From Carnegiea gigantea (taxonomy: Eukaryota; Streptophyta; Magnoliopsida; Caryophyllales; Cactaceae): DNA of 64,000 nucleotides. The position numbers and the translations under genes were made by a program. The notes beneath the pieces were generated by a model that worked only from the letters and a program-made list of their open reading frames with translations, searched no databases and was not told the DNA's origin. Numbering within the stretch: the first letter of the stretch is position 1; each line of letters begins with the position of its first letter. The stretch spans positions 339,001-403,000 of the forward strand of contig JAKOGI010000180.1 of NCBI GenBank assembly GCA_029747015.1, given 5' to 3'. This document shows, piece by piece, positions 12,776-24,130 of the stretch.

Positions 12776-13239
12776 AAATGAAAATAAAATATCTTTTATT
12801 ATTTCTTGGTAATAATAACTATGTCTTTATATAATAAATAAGACACAGAATATGTGTATGTGGCTATAGATATTTTTATAATATTCCCATTAATGTCAAA
12901 TTTTAGGTCAACATTGTAAACCAAACATGCACTATTGGTTATCTACAATTGATGCATTTATTATGGATTATTTTTGTAACATTGGGATTTATGCTAGTAA
13001 TATAGTGTATGCATTATCACAATTGAACATTACATCATTTTTGGGGAAGACAATCTTTCAAATTGTAATTGACTTTGTAAATCTTTTTGGGGAAGGAAAA
13101 TCTTCTATATATAATTGACTAGGTTGTATTTTTTAAAAAGAAAAAAGTAAAAACTATTATTATTTTACAAATTTTGTGGGAATGACATGTGTTAATAAAA
13201 GCTTGAGAGGTTTGTTTTGTTGTGTGTATATGTATGCTT

Positions 13240-13241
<2 letters not shown>

Positions 13242-13295
<54 letters not shown>
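13242..13295. repeat. compound (TG)n(TA)n microsatellite
   Basis: About 15 TG units pass directly into about 11 TA units. Confidence 0.95.
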
Positions 13296-13983
13296 GTAGA
13301 TATGCTAACGTTTTTTACCCAAAAAAAACCTTCAGAGCAAAAAGTAGCCCTTATCATTATTGGATTGTTGATTGAGTTAAGGTCCTCGATGTACAAAATT
13401 TCTAGTTCGATTGCTCTTATTTGTATATGTGAATGTATCCATTTAACAATTGCACTACACCAATAACATAAATAAAGAAATGATATTCTCTCGGTTCCAT
13501 ATTCGTCTTCAAAAACACATGCTTTTCTGATCCGATGTTATTATCAAAGTTTATTGTTTCAAGAACTCAAAATTATTTTTATTGGTTGAAACCCATTTCA
13601 ACAATGTAAATATATTTAATAAGTATTTTCGTATACTCGCTAGATTTGACTACTAATATCAAATATCAAATTACAGTGCCATTAGATTTTCCCTAGCAAA
13701 TACAATTTCATTTTTAGAAGTCAATCTCATTGAACGACAAGAAGATTACATGTATCATCTTATTTAATAATTAAAAAAATCTTAATAATATAATGTAGTA
13801 TTATACAATTTAACAACAATTCAACTCTAAGAATATTTCAACTCCTAAAAATAATATGCTTCATTAACAAAAATTGAATCTATCCCTTGCTTAAACCATA
13901 AAAAACATGCAGCTCTCAAGTAAATACCCCCGAAGTTGAAGGGTAACCTAGTATGACTCCATCAAAAGATTTTTAGGCTACAA

Positions 13984-13990
13984 TATAAAT
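13984..13990 (+). promoter_or_regulatory. putative TATA box of stress gene copy 2
   Basis: TATAAAT, 117 bp upstream of the ATG at 14101, mirroring the box of copy 1. Confidence 0.6.
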
Positions 13991-14100
13991 TTGACCCAAG
14001 GCTTCCCACAATCCCATCATTCAGCAGCTTTCAATTTCTCACAGAACTTCAAATTCGAAGGAAAAACAAAAGCAAGATCTGTTAAATTTGTCATAGAAAA

Positions 14101-14630
14101 ATGGACAACGCTAACTACCAAGCTGGTCAAGCCAAGGGGGAGGCCCAGGTAAACAGAAATTTATGAATTTGTCACTGTATTTATCTTTTTCCTATTATTT
14201 TAATTAATTATTTTGTCACTTAGATCAAATAGGACAAGATTAGGCTTGAAGTCTAAATCCAAAATAGGAAAAGGGGAATATAGGTATGCATGTATTCATT
14301 CATATATGCTAATATTGTGAAGTGTTGTTCCATAGGAGAAGGCAAGCTCCATGGCTGACAAGGCTAGGAATGTCGCCAACTCTGCCAAAGAATCATGCCA
14401 AGATGTGTGTTCATTTTGCTTCTTCAATTCCTCTAATTATTTATAAACATCCCAAATCAATCTAAAATTAATATTAGTTTTTTTTTACATATTTAGATTG
14501 TATGTAATTTGGTATTAATTGAAATTTTGAGCTTACTTTGTATTATTTCATGTAGGTTGGTTCACAAATGCAGGCTAAAGCAGAGGGAGCTAAGGAATCA
14601 CTGAAGGATGCCACTGGCATGAACAAATGA
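14101..14630 (+). CDS. KIN/COR6.6-like small stress protein (copy 2)
   Basis: Exons at 14101-14148, 14336-14404 and 14556-14630, with GT-AG introns, all phase 0, and TGA at 14628-14630. The product is 63 residues: MDNANYQAGQAKGEAQ from exon 1, a middle segment with MADKARNVANSAKESCQD, and a C-terminus ending KDATGMNK. Exon lengths are identical to copy 1 (48, 69 and 75 nt), so coding structure has been kept while introns diverged. By family, this would be a soluble, largely disordered stress protein. The start is the first ATG after the TATA box, and the same ATG is used in the paralogue. The two genes are divergent, with 2,143 bp between start codons. I saw no clear abscisic-acid response element (ACGTG) in the proximal 400 bp. 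Confidence 0.9.
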
Positions 14631-14850
14631 AGCCAATTAAAGGATTTGCTTTTCGTAATTTTACCACATATATTGCCACATAAAAATTTTTCTTTTAATT
14701 TTCTCGTAGTCTCATAAATGACGAAGCATAGAAAATGTTGATTTTAGTTTAGGGGATATAAATCCTTAATTTCACATATATATAGCAATTCGTTACAACA
14801 GGTAATTATTTTTTACAATATTTTATTTTAGTTTTTTTGAATTCAGCAAA

Positions 14851-16130
14851 CAATCCCCCACCTTCTCCTCCCAGGTATTCATTTATGCACGATATATCTT
14901 ATTAGTAAATTGTATCATAAACTCATATTATAATCAAAATCCATATAATTACCCAAACTCCACAGACAAATAGACATTAAATGTTTTTCTTTTGGATCGA
15001 TAATCTCTCATTATATGTGAGAACAAAACCAATATATAAGGGAATGAAAAACAATCATTTAATCAAAATCTTGGTTGTGATTAAACTCATCTAAACATGT
15101 CCTTTATTCGGGAAAGGACAACGCCTACAAACTATATGCATTCTCATGCCTGATGCCACAGTTGATATACTTGGCGAAATTAGAAACCAGTGACATCAAT
15201 CTAGCACCACATTTATCAATTTTGGTATAGAACTTGCGAATCGCAGCCAGTTAACGTACAGTAAACTTACAAAGCATACACGTTCAAGGAAAAGAACCAA
15301 AGCAAGACAGACAACAACCATGCTCGGATCCTGAAAATCATTGCATCAGCTTGACGAATCCATATTTCAAATCTGTCTCCCTACTCAGAAGGCCATTGTT
15401 TGAGTCCAATCCTTAGGCTAGTTGTAATTTGAACCTTCAGTCCTCACAACTCAACTGGATTCTCCATCAAATGGAGCTTGAACCAACAACAATCATAGAA
15501 CCAGACAATAGAAACAAATTTTCATCACTCTCATCAATATGAAGCAAAAAAAGAGCTTATAGTTTGAAATATTTGGAAGTGTATCTATCTTAAACTTACA
15601 TTAGAAAAGCCAACTACCAAAAACCACGAATAAAATGAAACACAAATAATGATTCATTGGGTTAGAAGGGATCAAGCTTTCCCCATATACAGTGAAGCAA
15701 CTGATTCCCCTTCACATAAGAATGAGATTACCGTGCCACATTATACGTCAATCATCCTAATGGTAAAAAAAATATGGCCTACACATGCAAACACTATGAT
15801 CAACCAAGCATATTCCATTTAAGACGTTTTGATGTTGTACTATGAATGCTCTAATCAACCCAACTTATTCAATGTTCACTTGAACAGCGAAACGTTAAGT
15901 CCTACTTAAGTTTGGAGGAACATTGGAAAAGCACAAATAATTGCGCGGTGCTACACTGTAAGCCCTTATTGCTTCTCTTCCTTACGCCAGCTACTTCAGC
16001 ATTGAAATAGTATTAGGCAGTTTTAGTAAGATATGCTACATAGTATTTTTTTTGTTCATTTTATTCCATGTTGCATAATTTTCAATGAAACTTAATTACG
16101 GCGCTAATTTTTGATTAAAAGCGCAAAAAA
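14851..16130. other. intergenic, no gene seen
   Basis: Mixed-composition sequence without long open frames. The stretch 15080-15980 is less AT-rich than its surroundings and could be a decayed transcript or transposon remnant, but nothing in it is recognisable. Confidence 0.4.
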
Positions 16131-16139
16131 ATTCATAAT

Positions 16140-16410
16140 TAATGACTGACGGAATTTTTGATGGACCCCGTCAAAAAATTTCATCCAGTTGGAATTTTGA
16201 CGGACTGGCTTTTCCATCAAACATCCGCCAAAACTAGTTTTGATGGTCTTGTCAGTCCGTCATACAATCCATCACAAAGAATTTTGACGGACTGTCAATC
16301 CGTCAAATTTTGACGGGCCCGTCGAAATGGCCATTTCAACCAGTAGTTTTTTGACGGATGTAATTTCCTTTAAAATTTGCGTCAAAAAATGGCTTTTCCG
16401 TCAAAATCTC
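16140..16410. repeat. cluster of GACGGA / TCCGTC subrepeats
   Basis: The motif TTTTGACGGA and its complement TCCGTCAAAA recur about ten times in both orientations within 270 bp. Such arrays are typical of subterminal transposase-binding regions in plant DNA transposons, notably CACTA elements. No matching terminus or target duplication was found, so the parent element is unknown. Confidence 0.6.
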
Positions 16411-17450
16411 CATAACTATCCTCCATCTTATTACCCCCACCACATAATGATACCCAAAATGTATGTAACACTGAATATCCATATTACCCTCCATACTATC
16501 CTCCATCACCTCCTAACCTAAATTACTATTTAGGGGCGAGTAACTCCACACCCTCATCCACACCAATTGGATCAATGTTAGATTATGGAATTCTAGGGTG
16601 GATATTGACCAAGTACTGATGAGGGGGATGCAAAGGAAGTAGCAAGGGTGTAGTTATTGGTGCTAAGAAGTGAATAGTTGAAGAGGATCGATGACTAATA
16701 CGTGCTTGGGTTAATATAGGCATGGACGCCGTTGCTGGGGTTGATCAAAAGAAATTTGGATTCTGGGCTAGGGTGGCCTCCAATTTCAATGACGACCGCC
16801 CACGAGGAGCTTAGACACGTAGTTGGAAGATGCTTAACAGATGTTGAGGCCGGTGCTCCCCATTCGTCAGTAAATGGGAGAGTATTTTCTTGGAAGTGGA
16901 GCACACTAATCAAAGTGGATCCGATGAGGCTATGATTCTAAACGTAGCGCCCAAGGTGTACAAAGAACATATGGGGAAAAAGTTTGACTTGGAGCATTGG
17001 TATGAGATGCTCAAGGATCAACCCAAATGGAGAACGACCTATAATCTACCGAACTCAGGCTCAGGATCATCCAAACGGTCTAATCCCGACGCCGAAGATG
17101 CAGGAGATAAAGCTGTGGGTGGAAGTGAAGGACCTGAGGGGAGAAAAGCTGCGAAGAGAAGGCTCAAACAAAATGCTAACAACACTATTATTGAATTAGT
17201 CACTACTCAGTTGAAGGAGTTGAGCAGTAGCAACAGTGATATGAGTAAGATGTTCTAAGATTTGGTCACTGCAGCAAAAGAAGAAAAGGCTCAAAAGATG
17301 ATGATGAGAGAACAAAAGCTAAGGGCCCATAAGGATAAAATAAAGATGATGGGCACCTCAGTGATGACTCCTGAACAAGTCGCTTATTATGAGCAAAGGA
17401 GAGCAGAAATCATGCAAAGGAGATTAGGGCAATCATCATCAACTCTGTAA
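16410..17450 (+). pseudogene. Harbinger ORF1 (SANT/Myb-like, NAM-associated) pseudogene
   Basis: The Pro/Tyr-rich N-terminus (about 16410-16530, YYPPSYYPHH-like) is followed by a serine/threonine-rich linker. A SANT-like region (16665-16830) contains LIRAWVNIG and FWARVASNFN. Then come the segment DEAMILNVAPKVYKEHMGKKFDLEHWYEMLKD (given here only by position, 16920-17030) and a basic region with KAAKRR near 17150, as in the NAM-associated C-terminal domain. The Lys/Glu-rich C-terminus ends at 17450. In Harbinger elements this DNA-binding partner helps import or target the transposase. Stops at about 16691, 16815 and 17256 and at least one frameshift near 16850 make it non-functional. Confidence 0.75.
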
Positions 17451-17676
17451 TATGTCTACCTTCCCCCTCAATATATAGATTACAAGAATTGCATAACTCA
17501 TCTTAGGTTTTAAGATCTTACTATGTAACTTTTAGTCACCTTGTGTTGTTTTAGACATTGGTGTGATCATGTTCTGGTGTGAATTTATGAAAATGGGCAT
17601 GCTTATTGTTTAATCAAATGATTAATCTTCTATACATTGATGTTTAATCATTATTATGTTGCAGAAATAGTTTGTA
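17451..17676 (+). other. spacer between the two Harbinger genes
   Basis: No gene is seen; an AT-rich linker of the kind usual between ORF1 and transposase. Confidence 0.5.
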
Positions 17677-19040
17677 ATGGATAATTTTAATATTAAAAAG
17701 CTCCCCGTTGAGGAAGAATCATCCTCTGCATCCTCATCCTCTTCATTAGATGATGATATGTTGCTCGTTATGGGGGTTTTACTCCATCGTCATCAATAGG
17801 TACAAAAACAAATGATGTTCCTTCTACAACTTAGGGAAGCAGCAGAAGAGCTGACACCTTCGGCATCTAAGCCTTAGGTGAAGAAGAGATGTATTAAGAG
17901 AGATAGAGAAGCTGCCCATGACTGCTTATACAAAGACTACTTCGCAAAAGATTCAATCTACAACGAACATCATTTTTGTTGTAGATTTAGAATGCGGAGA
18001 CATTTATTTCTCCACATTGTGAAAACACTTGGCAACCATTCGAAGTACTTTCAGGTAAGGTACGATATGATCGAAAAGCATGGGTCGATGCCATTAACAA
18101 AGTGTGCCGCAACCATGCGAATGCTTGCCTGTGGTATAGCGAGTGATTGTGTTAATGAGTACTTAAATATTGGTGCACGCACAGCACTAAAATGCATGAA
18201 GAAGTTTGCCTTAGGCATCATTGAGGTATTTAGGGAGGAGTACTTGAGAAAACCGAATCAAGCCGATGTTGATCGCTTGCTGCAATTTGCTAAAACCTTG
18301 ATTTTTTTGATATGTTGGGAAGCATTGATTGCATGCACTGAGAGTGAAAGAATTGTTCAGCGACTTGGAAGACATCATTTTAAAAGAAACTTCATAAGGT
18401 GCCAACTATCATCCTTGAAGTTATTGCATCATATGACCTTTAGATATGGCATGCTTTCTTCGGTTTGCCTAGAAGTCTTAATGACATAAGCGTTCTTAAC
18501 CGCTCACTAGTTTTTCAAGAGTTGTATGATGATCGGGCTCTTAAATGTGAGTATGTCGTCAATGAGCATGAGTACGAGATATGATATTATCTTTCTGATG
18601 GAATTTATCCGAAATGGGCTATGTTTGTTAAAACTATCCCACTTACCCAAGGTTGAAAAAAAAAACTCTTCGCAGAACGTCAAGAGTCGGTTAGGAAGGA
18701 CGTTGAGTGAGCATTCGGCATGTTTCAAGCTCGATTTGCCATTGTACGTGGCCTCATACATCTTGTAGATGCAAAAGAAATCGATTTTATAATGAGAGTA
18801 TGTGTGATACTCCATAACATGATTGTCGAGGACAAGCAGGATGACTACGAACTTGCATTTGACTGCGATATTATCGAGGGTACTGCCCTAGAGCCGATTG
18901 CTAAGCATAAGTACCATCTATGCTATGAGACGTACTTTCAAAGTTCCAAAAAAGTTTGTGGCCCCGAGACGTATGCAGCTCTCGAAGCGGACTTGATTGA
19001 GGAAACATGGAAGTGCAATTCGGGGCAACGACAGAGATGA
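17677..19040 (+). pseudogene. Harbinger transposase pseudogene (Plant_tran DDE family)
   Basis: Starts at ATG 17677 with an acidic Ser/Glu-rich N-terminus. From 17881 it matches the plant Harbinger nuclease family: FRMRRHLFLHIV, then a helix-turn-helix segment with KCAATMRMLACG and DCVNEYLNIG, and EVFREEYLR. The first catalytic region GSIDCMH lies near 18318, but the next codon is a stop where Trp is usual. The second region (WHAFFGLP, SLNDI...VLNRS, about 18450-18520) and YYLSDGIYPKWA (about 18580-18620) follow in another frame. The C-terminal CVILHNMIVED is at 18804-18836. Frameshifts near 18300 and 18650 and several stops mean it is dead, but the whole length of the family is present. Confidence 0.85.
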
Positions 19041-19895
19041 TAGTTGAATTATCGTCATATTATGATCTTTTTAATTGTTGAACTATTGTAATTTTTTAAG
19101 TCAAATGTTAATCAATATATCTTTTTTTATTTATTATCGAACTCTTGTAATTTTTATATTCAAGCGTGTTTAAATTTTGTTTTTAAATTCAAACTCTTGT
19201 ATTTATTTTTAAAAAAATTATGAGTCTTTAATTAGTTGTGTTATCAAATTAGTAAGTGCAAATTATTTTTCACAAAAATAATAAAGCCAAATAACAAAGC
19301 AAAATATAAAAATTAAACTAATTAAATATGGTTATGTGTGAGGTCCATTGGTATTATTTTATTTGGTGAACCAAAGTCGTGAGCCTTGCATTGGAGAAAT
19401 GGGGCTTGTGCATCAAAAAGCTGGCTTACAAGCTGATGTGGTAGAGGTAAGCCCCCATTGGTGAGTAAAAAAACTGGCTTACCATTGGGAATACTCTAAA
19501 CTATCTGTGAGTGGTGACTTAAGATGCAACTCCTTATTATTGGGGATTAACAAGGTTCTGATGTGTTTTCGTTTTAAATAAATGAAAAATAAACAATCTC
19601 ATTAATTAAGTTACCATTTTTTTATCAATGAAAATTTATTGATCTTGTCAAATGGTATTGTAGGTTAATATTTGTTGAAAATTATAGGTCTAAAATATTT
19701 AGACAAAATTTAATTTGTAAAAAATTAAATTAATATTATTGATTCTTGACTCCATTGGAAAATAGAATTTAAGAATCTTATCAATGAGTTATACTTTTCA
19801 TAAATAGAAAACTCACTGTTAAGAATGTATATATGATGAGATTGTTTACGGCAGATTTAATAAATTCATTGACATTTTTTGAATAAGTTTGAGAC
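19041..19895. other. intergenic, no gene seen
   Basis: AT-rich sequence including the possible right end of the Harbinger element (about 19380-19500). Confidence 0.4.
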
Positions 19896-20155
19896 TAAAG
19901 GCCCTGTTCTTTTCGTAGGTCCTTTTTGATTTACCCACCTCAACCCATTTCAACCTACTTCAACCCACTTCAACCAACTTTAACCCACCTGAAAAAAAAT
20001 ACCAACCTCAATCCACTTTAACCTACTTCAATTTACCTCAACCTACTTCAATCCACCTCAACCTACTTCAATCCACTTCAACCAACTTCAACCCATCCCT
20101 TCATAATTTTAATAATTTGTAAAGTGTCATATGAGATTTAATTATTTTTGCAAAG

Positions 20156-21502
20156 TGTTCAGTTCTAATTTATACCGCAAGTGCACGGTGTAGCTGTAGC
20201 TAGTACACGGCAAGTACGGGTCGTATTTCACAGAAACTTGGTTCTAATTACTAGAACTAATTAGATTACTCAATCTAAGCGATCACAATTATTGATTGAG
20301 AATTAAATTAAGGGAAATTCTAACGGCTAAGTAGTGAAATAAACAGCAGAATGAGAAACACCTAGGTTGGAATTAACGGTACAATTATGCTACCTGAACC
20401 AATTACTAACCCCATCAAACAATCCCAAACATGCATCATGAGTAGATAGATTGTCAGTTAAGCCCATCTCCTCCCTCTCTTAAGGGTCAAAGACTAATCC
20501 TAGAACTATAGTCTCCTATCTTCATGGGACTAAAATCGTAGGATTACAAGATCTACAATCTCAAATCTCAATTAGAACCTTAATTATTTTCATATTAAAA
20601 TCCTAATTGTCTAAGTAAAGGTTCCGCCTTTCGACGCTCCCCTAAGCCCGAATAATAAAAGATGAACGCCCTCTCAGACATTTCATCGAACATGTAGTGT
20701 GCATAGCAAAAATCATGAATGTAAGCGTGAGGAAAGTAAGGGGCTGGGGCTAGATTTTGATTCAACTAAACATAATCCGCTTCAATCCCAACCTAAGTTG
20801 GGTAATTAGCCACGCATCATCACACAAGCAACAATCACAAATCTCAATTCACCAAACATGGATGAACAACCAAAACCCTAAAGAAAGCGATAGCAGGAGA
20901 AAAAGGGGAAAGAAATAAACTTGAATTAATTGCTGAATAAGTGCAGAATAATCTTCAAAGCCGGTAACTTCAATTTAAAAGTGCCAATAAAACTCACTAA
21001 ATAGAACCCTAGAATTCTCCCTTAAAAGTTCTCTCTAGAAAAGAAAAACAATGACAAGAGCTCCCCTATAGAAAGGGCCGAAAATCGATTTAAGTCGCGC
21101 GTCTGTGAAGCCGGCACGACCGTGCCTGGACGCACGACCAACCGTGTACAGGCGCACGGTCACACGCACGGACGTGCGTACCTGTAGGCCGACCGTGCGG
21201 GGTTTCTACCTTGGCTACACAGCCGTGCTTTCCTGTTGCACAGTCGTGCCATCTTCCGCTTGTCTTCCTCTTGCTCCCGAGGCTTCGTTTGACCTCTATT
21301 CTTCCTTGTATTCATCCTGAAAGTTGCCCGCCCTTCTATCAAAACCCGAAGGTTCCTCCTGAAAGTACAAGCAAACCACATTATAAGCACAATTGAATCC
21401 AAGGAGGTAAATTTGATCCTTTCTCATCCAAATTTATCATAGAAATAGTGAGAAATAGGGACCAAATAAGAGCTAAAAAGAGGTCAAAATAGAGGTTTAT
21501 CA
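20156..21502 (-). repeat. 3' LTR of the gag-protease element
   Basis: 1,347 bp, TG...CA on the plus strand. It is highly similar to 26090-27418, with scattered substitutions and a few indels. This copy has an extra stretch in the GC-rich segment near 21105-21160, where CACG/CGTG-type short inversions are frequent. Confidence 0.92.
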
Positions 21503-21520
21503 CTCCTCCATACTTATCTC
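21503..21520 (-). promoter_or_regulatory. polypurine tract region
   Basis: Minus-strand AAGTATGGAGGAG lies immediately upstream of the 3' LTR start (TGATAAACC), the position of the plus-strand DNA primer in LTR elements. Confidence 0.75.
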
Positions 21521-21538
21521 TTACTTGTCCTCAAGCAA
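21521..21538 (-). other. AGGA-loop hairpin beside the polypurine tract
   Basis: Minus-strand TTGCTTG-AGGA-CAAGTAA can form a 7-bp stem (one G-U) with an AGGA loop. It ends 18 nt before the 3' LTR. A hairpin with the same loop but a different stem sits at the same place in the larger Athila-like element (43565-43584). Confidence 0.7.
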
Positions 21539-23416
21539 GACTAGCTCATGAAACACCAAAGAGGGAGATAAACTTCTAGTCACATGCCTCCTCAGGCAAG
21601 AGATAAACAATTGATAGATCAAGTTAAATTATGCATTAAGGACAGCCAAGTCAAGGTGCGAAACAATCTCAATAAGACACGCACACTCCCATTCATGAAA
21701 CCCCATACCCAAATGAAACACATCAAATGCCTTAGTATCGAAACACATAACAAGATAAGACCTTCGTCGATGAGTGGTGAGTAAGTAGGACTGGTAGAAC
21801 CTCACTTTAGGACAAAGTAGAACACTCCCCTCAATGTGTTTAGAATATACAATGAGGGTGCACTCGATACTCTATCCAATCAAGCAAGCTGCCATAAGCT
21901 TGGTAGAGTTCTCGATTCTCCACCGCTTGATGCAAAATACAATATGCCAATAATGACGGCTTGTAGAAAGGATGTAATGGGGCCAAAGATAAAGGGTGAG
22001 AAGTGGAATAAATTTAAGAAGAGTGGAGCTAATAGTCAAAAGACTAGGGAGCAAAAAATACTTCCACAACTAATGTCGGAATGACAACTTCGCACCACAA
22101 TTAAAAATTGAGCAACAAAACCCCACAAAAATCTCAACGGGGGAGTTAAGCAATCTTATCGCATTACCCTCATGCCAATCACTTCATTCACAACTTTTCT
22201 ATTTCTTTCTTTTCTTTTCCTTTCTGTTTTTGTTCTTTTTCTTTACTTCCTCTTTTTGTTCATCAATTCTATTTCTTTCTTTGAAAGGATCAAGGCATGT
22301 GAATGGCATGGGAAACACAAACTCGAATCACAAATCCCCCCAAACAAGCCACTAATAACGTACCCAAGGTGAACTAACCTTCGAAGCAAACCCAACTCAA
22401 CCTGGAAGTGTTGCTCCACTAGACCTTGATAAGGATATAGAGAATATCGATAGGTCAAGTGTGTAGTATGTAGGGGACAACAACAAAGACAAGGGAAAAG
22501 GTATAAAGGGCTAGCAAAGAGGGTAGTACATATTAATGGGTGGCTTTTTCGCTCATGTGGCTAAATAAAACAAAAATTGCCTCAATCATATTGACATGTG
22601 CACATGTTAAATGCGATTTCAAAGAGAACAAGACCAAGTTCTAGAGATGCAATCCTAGATAAGTCACACATGAAAGAAAGTACGAGACTATATGCAATGA
22701 ATAGTCATTATGCTCAAAATCTCACAGATAAATCTACTACAGTCCAACAACTTACTCCAAGATATGTCCCACTTATCGAAGTCAATTCAGCCAAGTCACA
22801 TCAATCTAATATGACATACAACATAGGGCAGGGGAAATACAGATGGCAATGTTAGAATGCAATTCATAAAAGTTCACACCATAACAGGCCACACTACAAC
22901 ACACAACTCAACCAGATCAATTAATCATCACCCCTTGTGTTCTCTTCATAAAAGAAATTTTTGCACACATTTATTAAAAAGCAACAAATCTAATGAAGAA
23001 AGCGGCAAAGGATATAAGGGAAAACGAAGAGAAGGGTAAGAAGTAGTACCTGAAAATCTTAAGGACGCCCAACTCGATCATTTCTCCCTTTTGAGATGCA
23101 AAATCTAGCCTGTATGCTCTAAACTACATGCTCTAATAAACAAAAAATGTAAAAACAATCCTAGTGAAACTATATGAGGTCCTATCTATATAATGCGGAT
23201 GCAAGTGATGTCATTCATCCTGCGCCCCAAGTCCACAATTTTACCCAAAGAGCTTTAAGCGTACCCGCCCATGCTTGAGACTTTCATTGTCCTCAATGAA
23301 ATGGACATTGGAAAGCCAAGGGAAGGACGAAGCCAATAGCGCCTAGGGGAAAAAGGGTGGGTGGCCGGGAAAGAAAAACACGCCCCTTTTTTTTCTTCAA
23401 AAGTAGGTAAATGCTT
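21539..23416 (-). other. non-coding 3' region of the gag-protease element
   Basis: Almost 1.9 kb where full elements carry sequence beyond pol. No open frame has a recognisable domain. Pyrimidine-rich runs occur near 22190-22270. Confidence 0.6.
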
Positions 23417-23428
23417 GGGTTGCCTCCC
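23417..23428 (-). other. post-pol GGGAGGCAACCC motif
   Basis: Minus-strand GTGCTTCTCGGGAGGCAACCC is followed by AAGCAT. The GGG/CCC pair and the flanking GTGCTT/AAGCAT can form a bulged stem-loop. The same type of motif follows integrase in the larger Athila-like element (46314-46325). Here it comes soon after protease, marking where pol is missing. Confidence 0.65.
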
Positions 23429-23536
23429 GAGAAGCACTTGTTTAAGATCTTTAGCTTGACCCTTACCTCCAAACAGTTGACGATAACGATGCGGGAGGTG
23501 GCCCGGGGGAGGTGTAGAAATGTGAAGTAGGATCCT

Positions 23537-24130
23537 CTACCTATAAGCAGAAGCGGTCGCAAAACGAGTCAAGACGGTCGCAGAAAAGGTAGAAGAACCT
23601 CCAAGCAGTATGTGAGATCCCCCATTTCCATTAGATATCTTAACCCCAGAAACAGCAGCGAAGGGGGGAAGAGGGATAGGCTCCTCGGAAGGTGAAGGAA
23701 GGACAGGCGTTGAAGGTGGTACGGGAGGAGGAAAACTGAAGTCCACTCTCTCCGCACACAGTTTGAAGGATAGAGTGTCTGCCTGAACATCGATCACTGC
23801 CCCGACAGTCACAAGGAATGGGCGACCTAAGATGAATGGGGTCGGGAAGTTCTCATCCATGTCAAGAACAACGAAATCATAGGGGACGAGGAACTTGCCT
23901 ACGTGGATTGGGACATCCTCCAGAATGCCGACAGGCTACCTATTGGAGCAGTCTGCTAGCTGAATAGTCATGCTGGTGGGTGTGAGGTCCTATAGTTACA
24001 ACTTCTTGCAGAGGGAGAGTGGCATAAGGCTCACGCTCGCGCCCACATCGCAAAGGGCTCTCTTAATCTGCATATCCCCTATGCAGCATGGGATAGAGAA
24101 ATTGTCAGGATCCTGCAGTTTTGAGGGCGA
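23537..24130 (-). pseudogene. retroviral-type aspartic protease, decayed
   Basis: On the minus strand, the motif CDVGASVSLMP near 24030 is the Athila-type counterpart of the D-[ST]-G catalytic site. The flap and C-terminal region PFILGRPF and GAVIDVQADTLSF follow at 23770-23840, the usual ILGRPFL...A.IDV pattern. Stops interrupt the frame between the two (about 23937, 23980 and 23986). The protein then becomes Pro/Ser-rich and ends at 23537 without entering a reverse transcriptase, where an autonomous element would continue. Confidence 0.75.

Larger units (their letters stand above)
12371..13664. other. central spacer between the inverted arms
   Basis: No gene is seen. The spacer holds two microsatellites and AT-rich sequence. 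An open frame at 12927-13118 has no recognisable domain or gene-like context. Confidence 0.5.
13665..14850. repeat. right arm of the large inverted duplication
   Basis: Diverged reverse complement of about 10860-12370, covering the promoter, exons, introns and 3' flank of stress gene copy 2. The arm edges are estimates by eye. This arm is shorter, mainly because its first intron (187 bp) is much shorter than that of copy 1 (548 bp). Confidence 0.85.
16410..19500 (+). mobile_element. decayed autonomous PIF/Harbinger transposon
   Basis: It carries both genes of a plant Harbinger element: a SANT/NAM-associated accessory protein (16410-17450), then the DDE transposase (17677-19040). A possible right terminus is the segment ending CATTGGGAATACTCTAA near 19500, but no matching left inverted repeat was found. 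The ends are therefore approximate and the left end may be deleted or replaced by the GACGGA cluster. Confidence 0.7.

Noticed and set aside
12927..13118. 63-codon frame in the spacer of the inverted duplication
   Set aside because: No mirrored copy in the other arm, no domain, AT-rich composition; likely chance.
13160..13466. Open frames over the TG/TA microsatellite
   Set aside because: The reading frames exist because the repeat lacks stop codons; no coding features.
19900..20100. TTCAACCCACTTCAACC repeats as a possible satellite or CRISPR-like array
   Set aside because: Irregular spacing, present in inverted form at the other end of the same element, and no spacers; these are MITE subterminal repeats.
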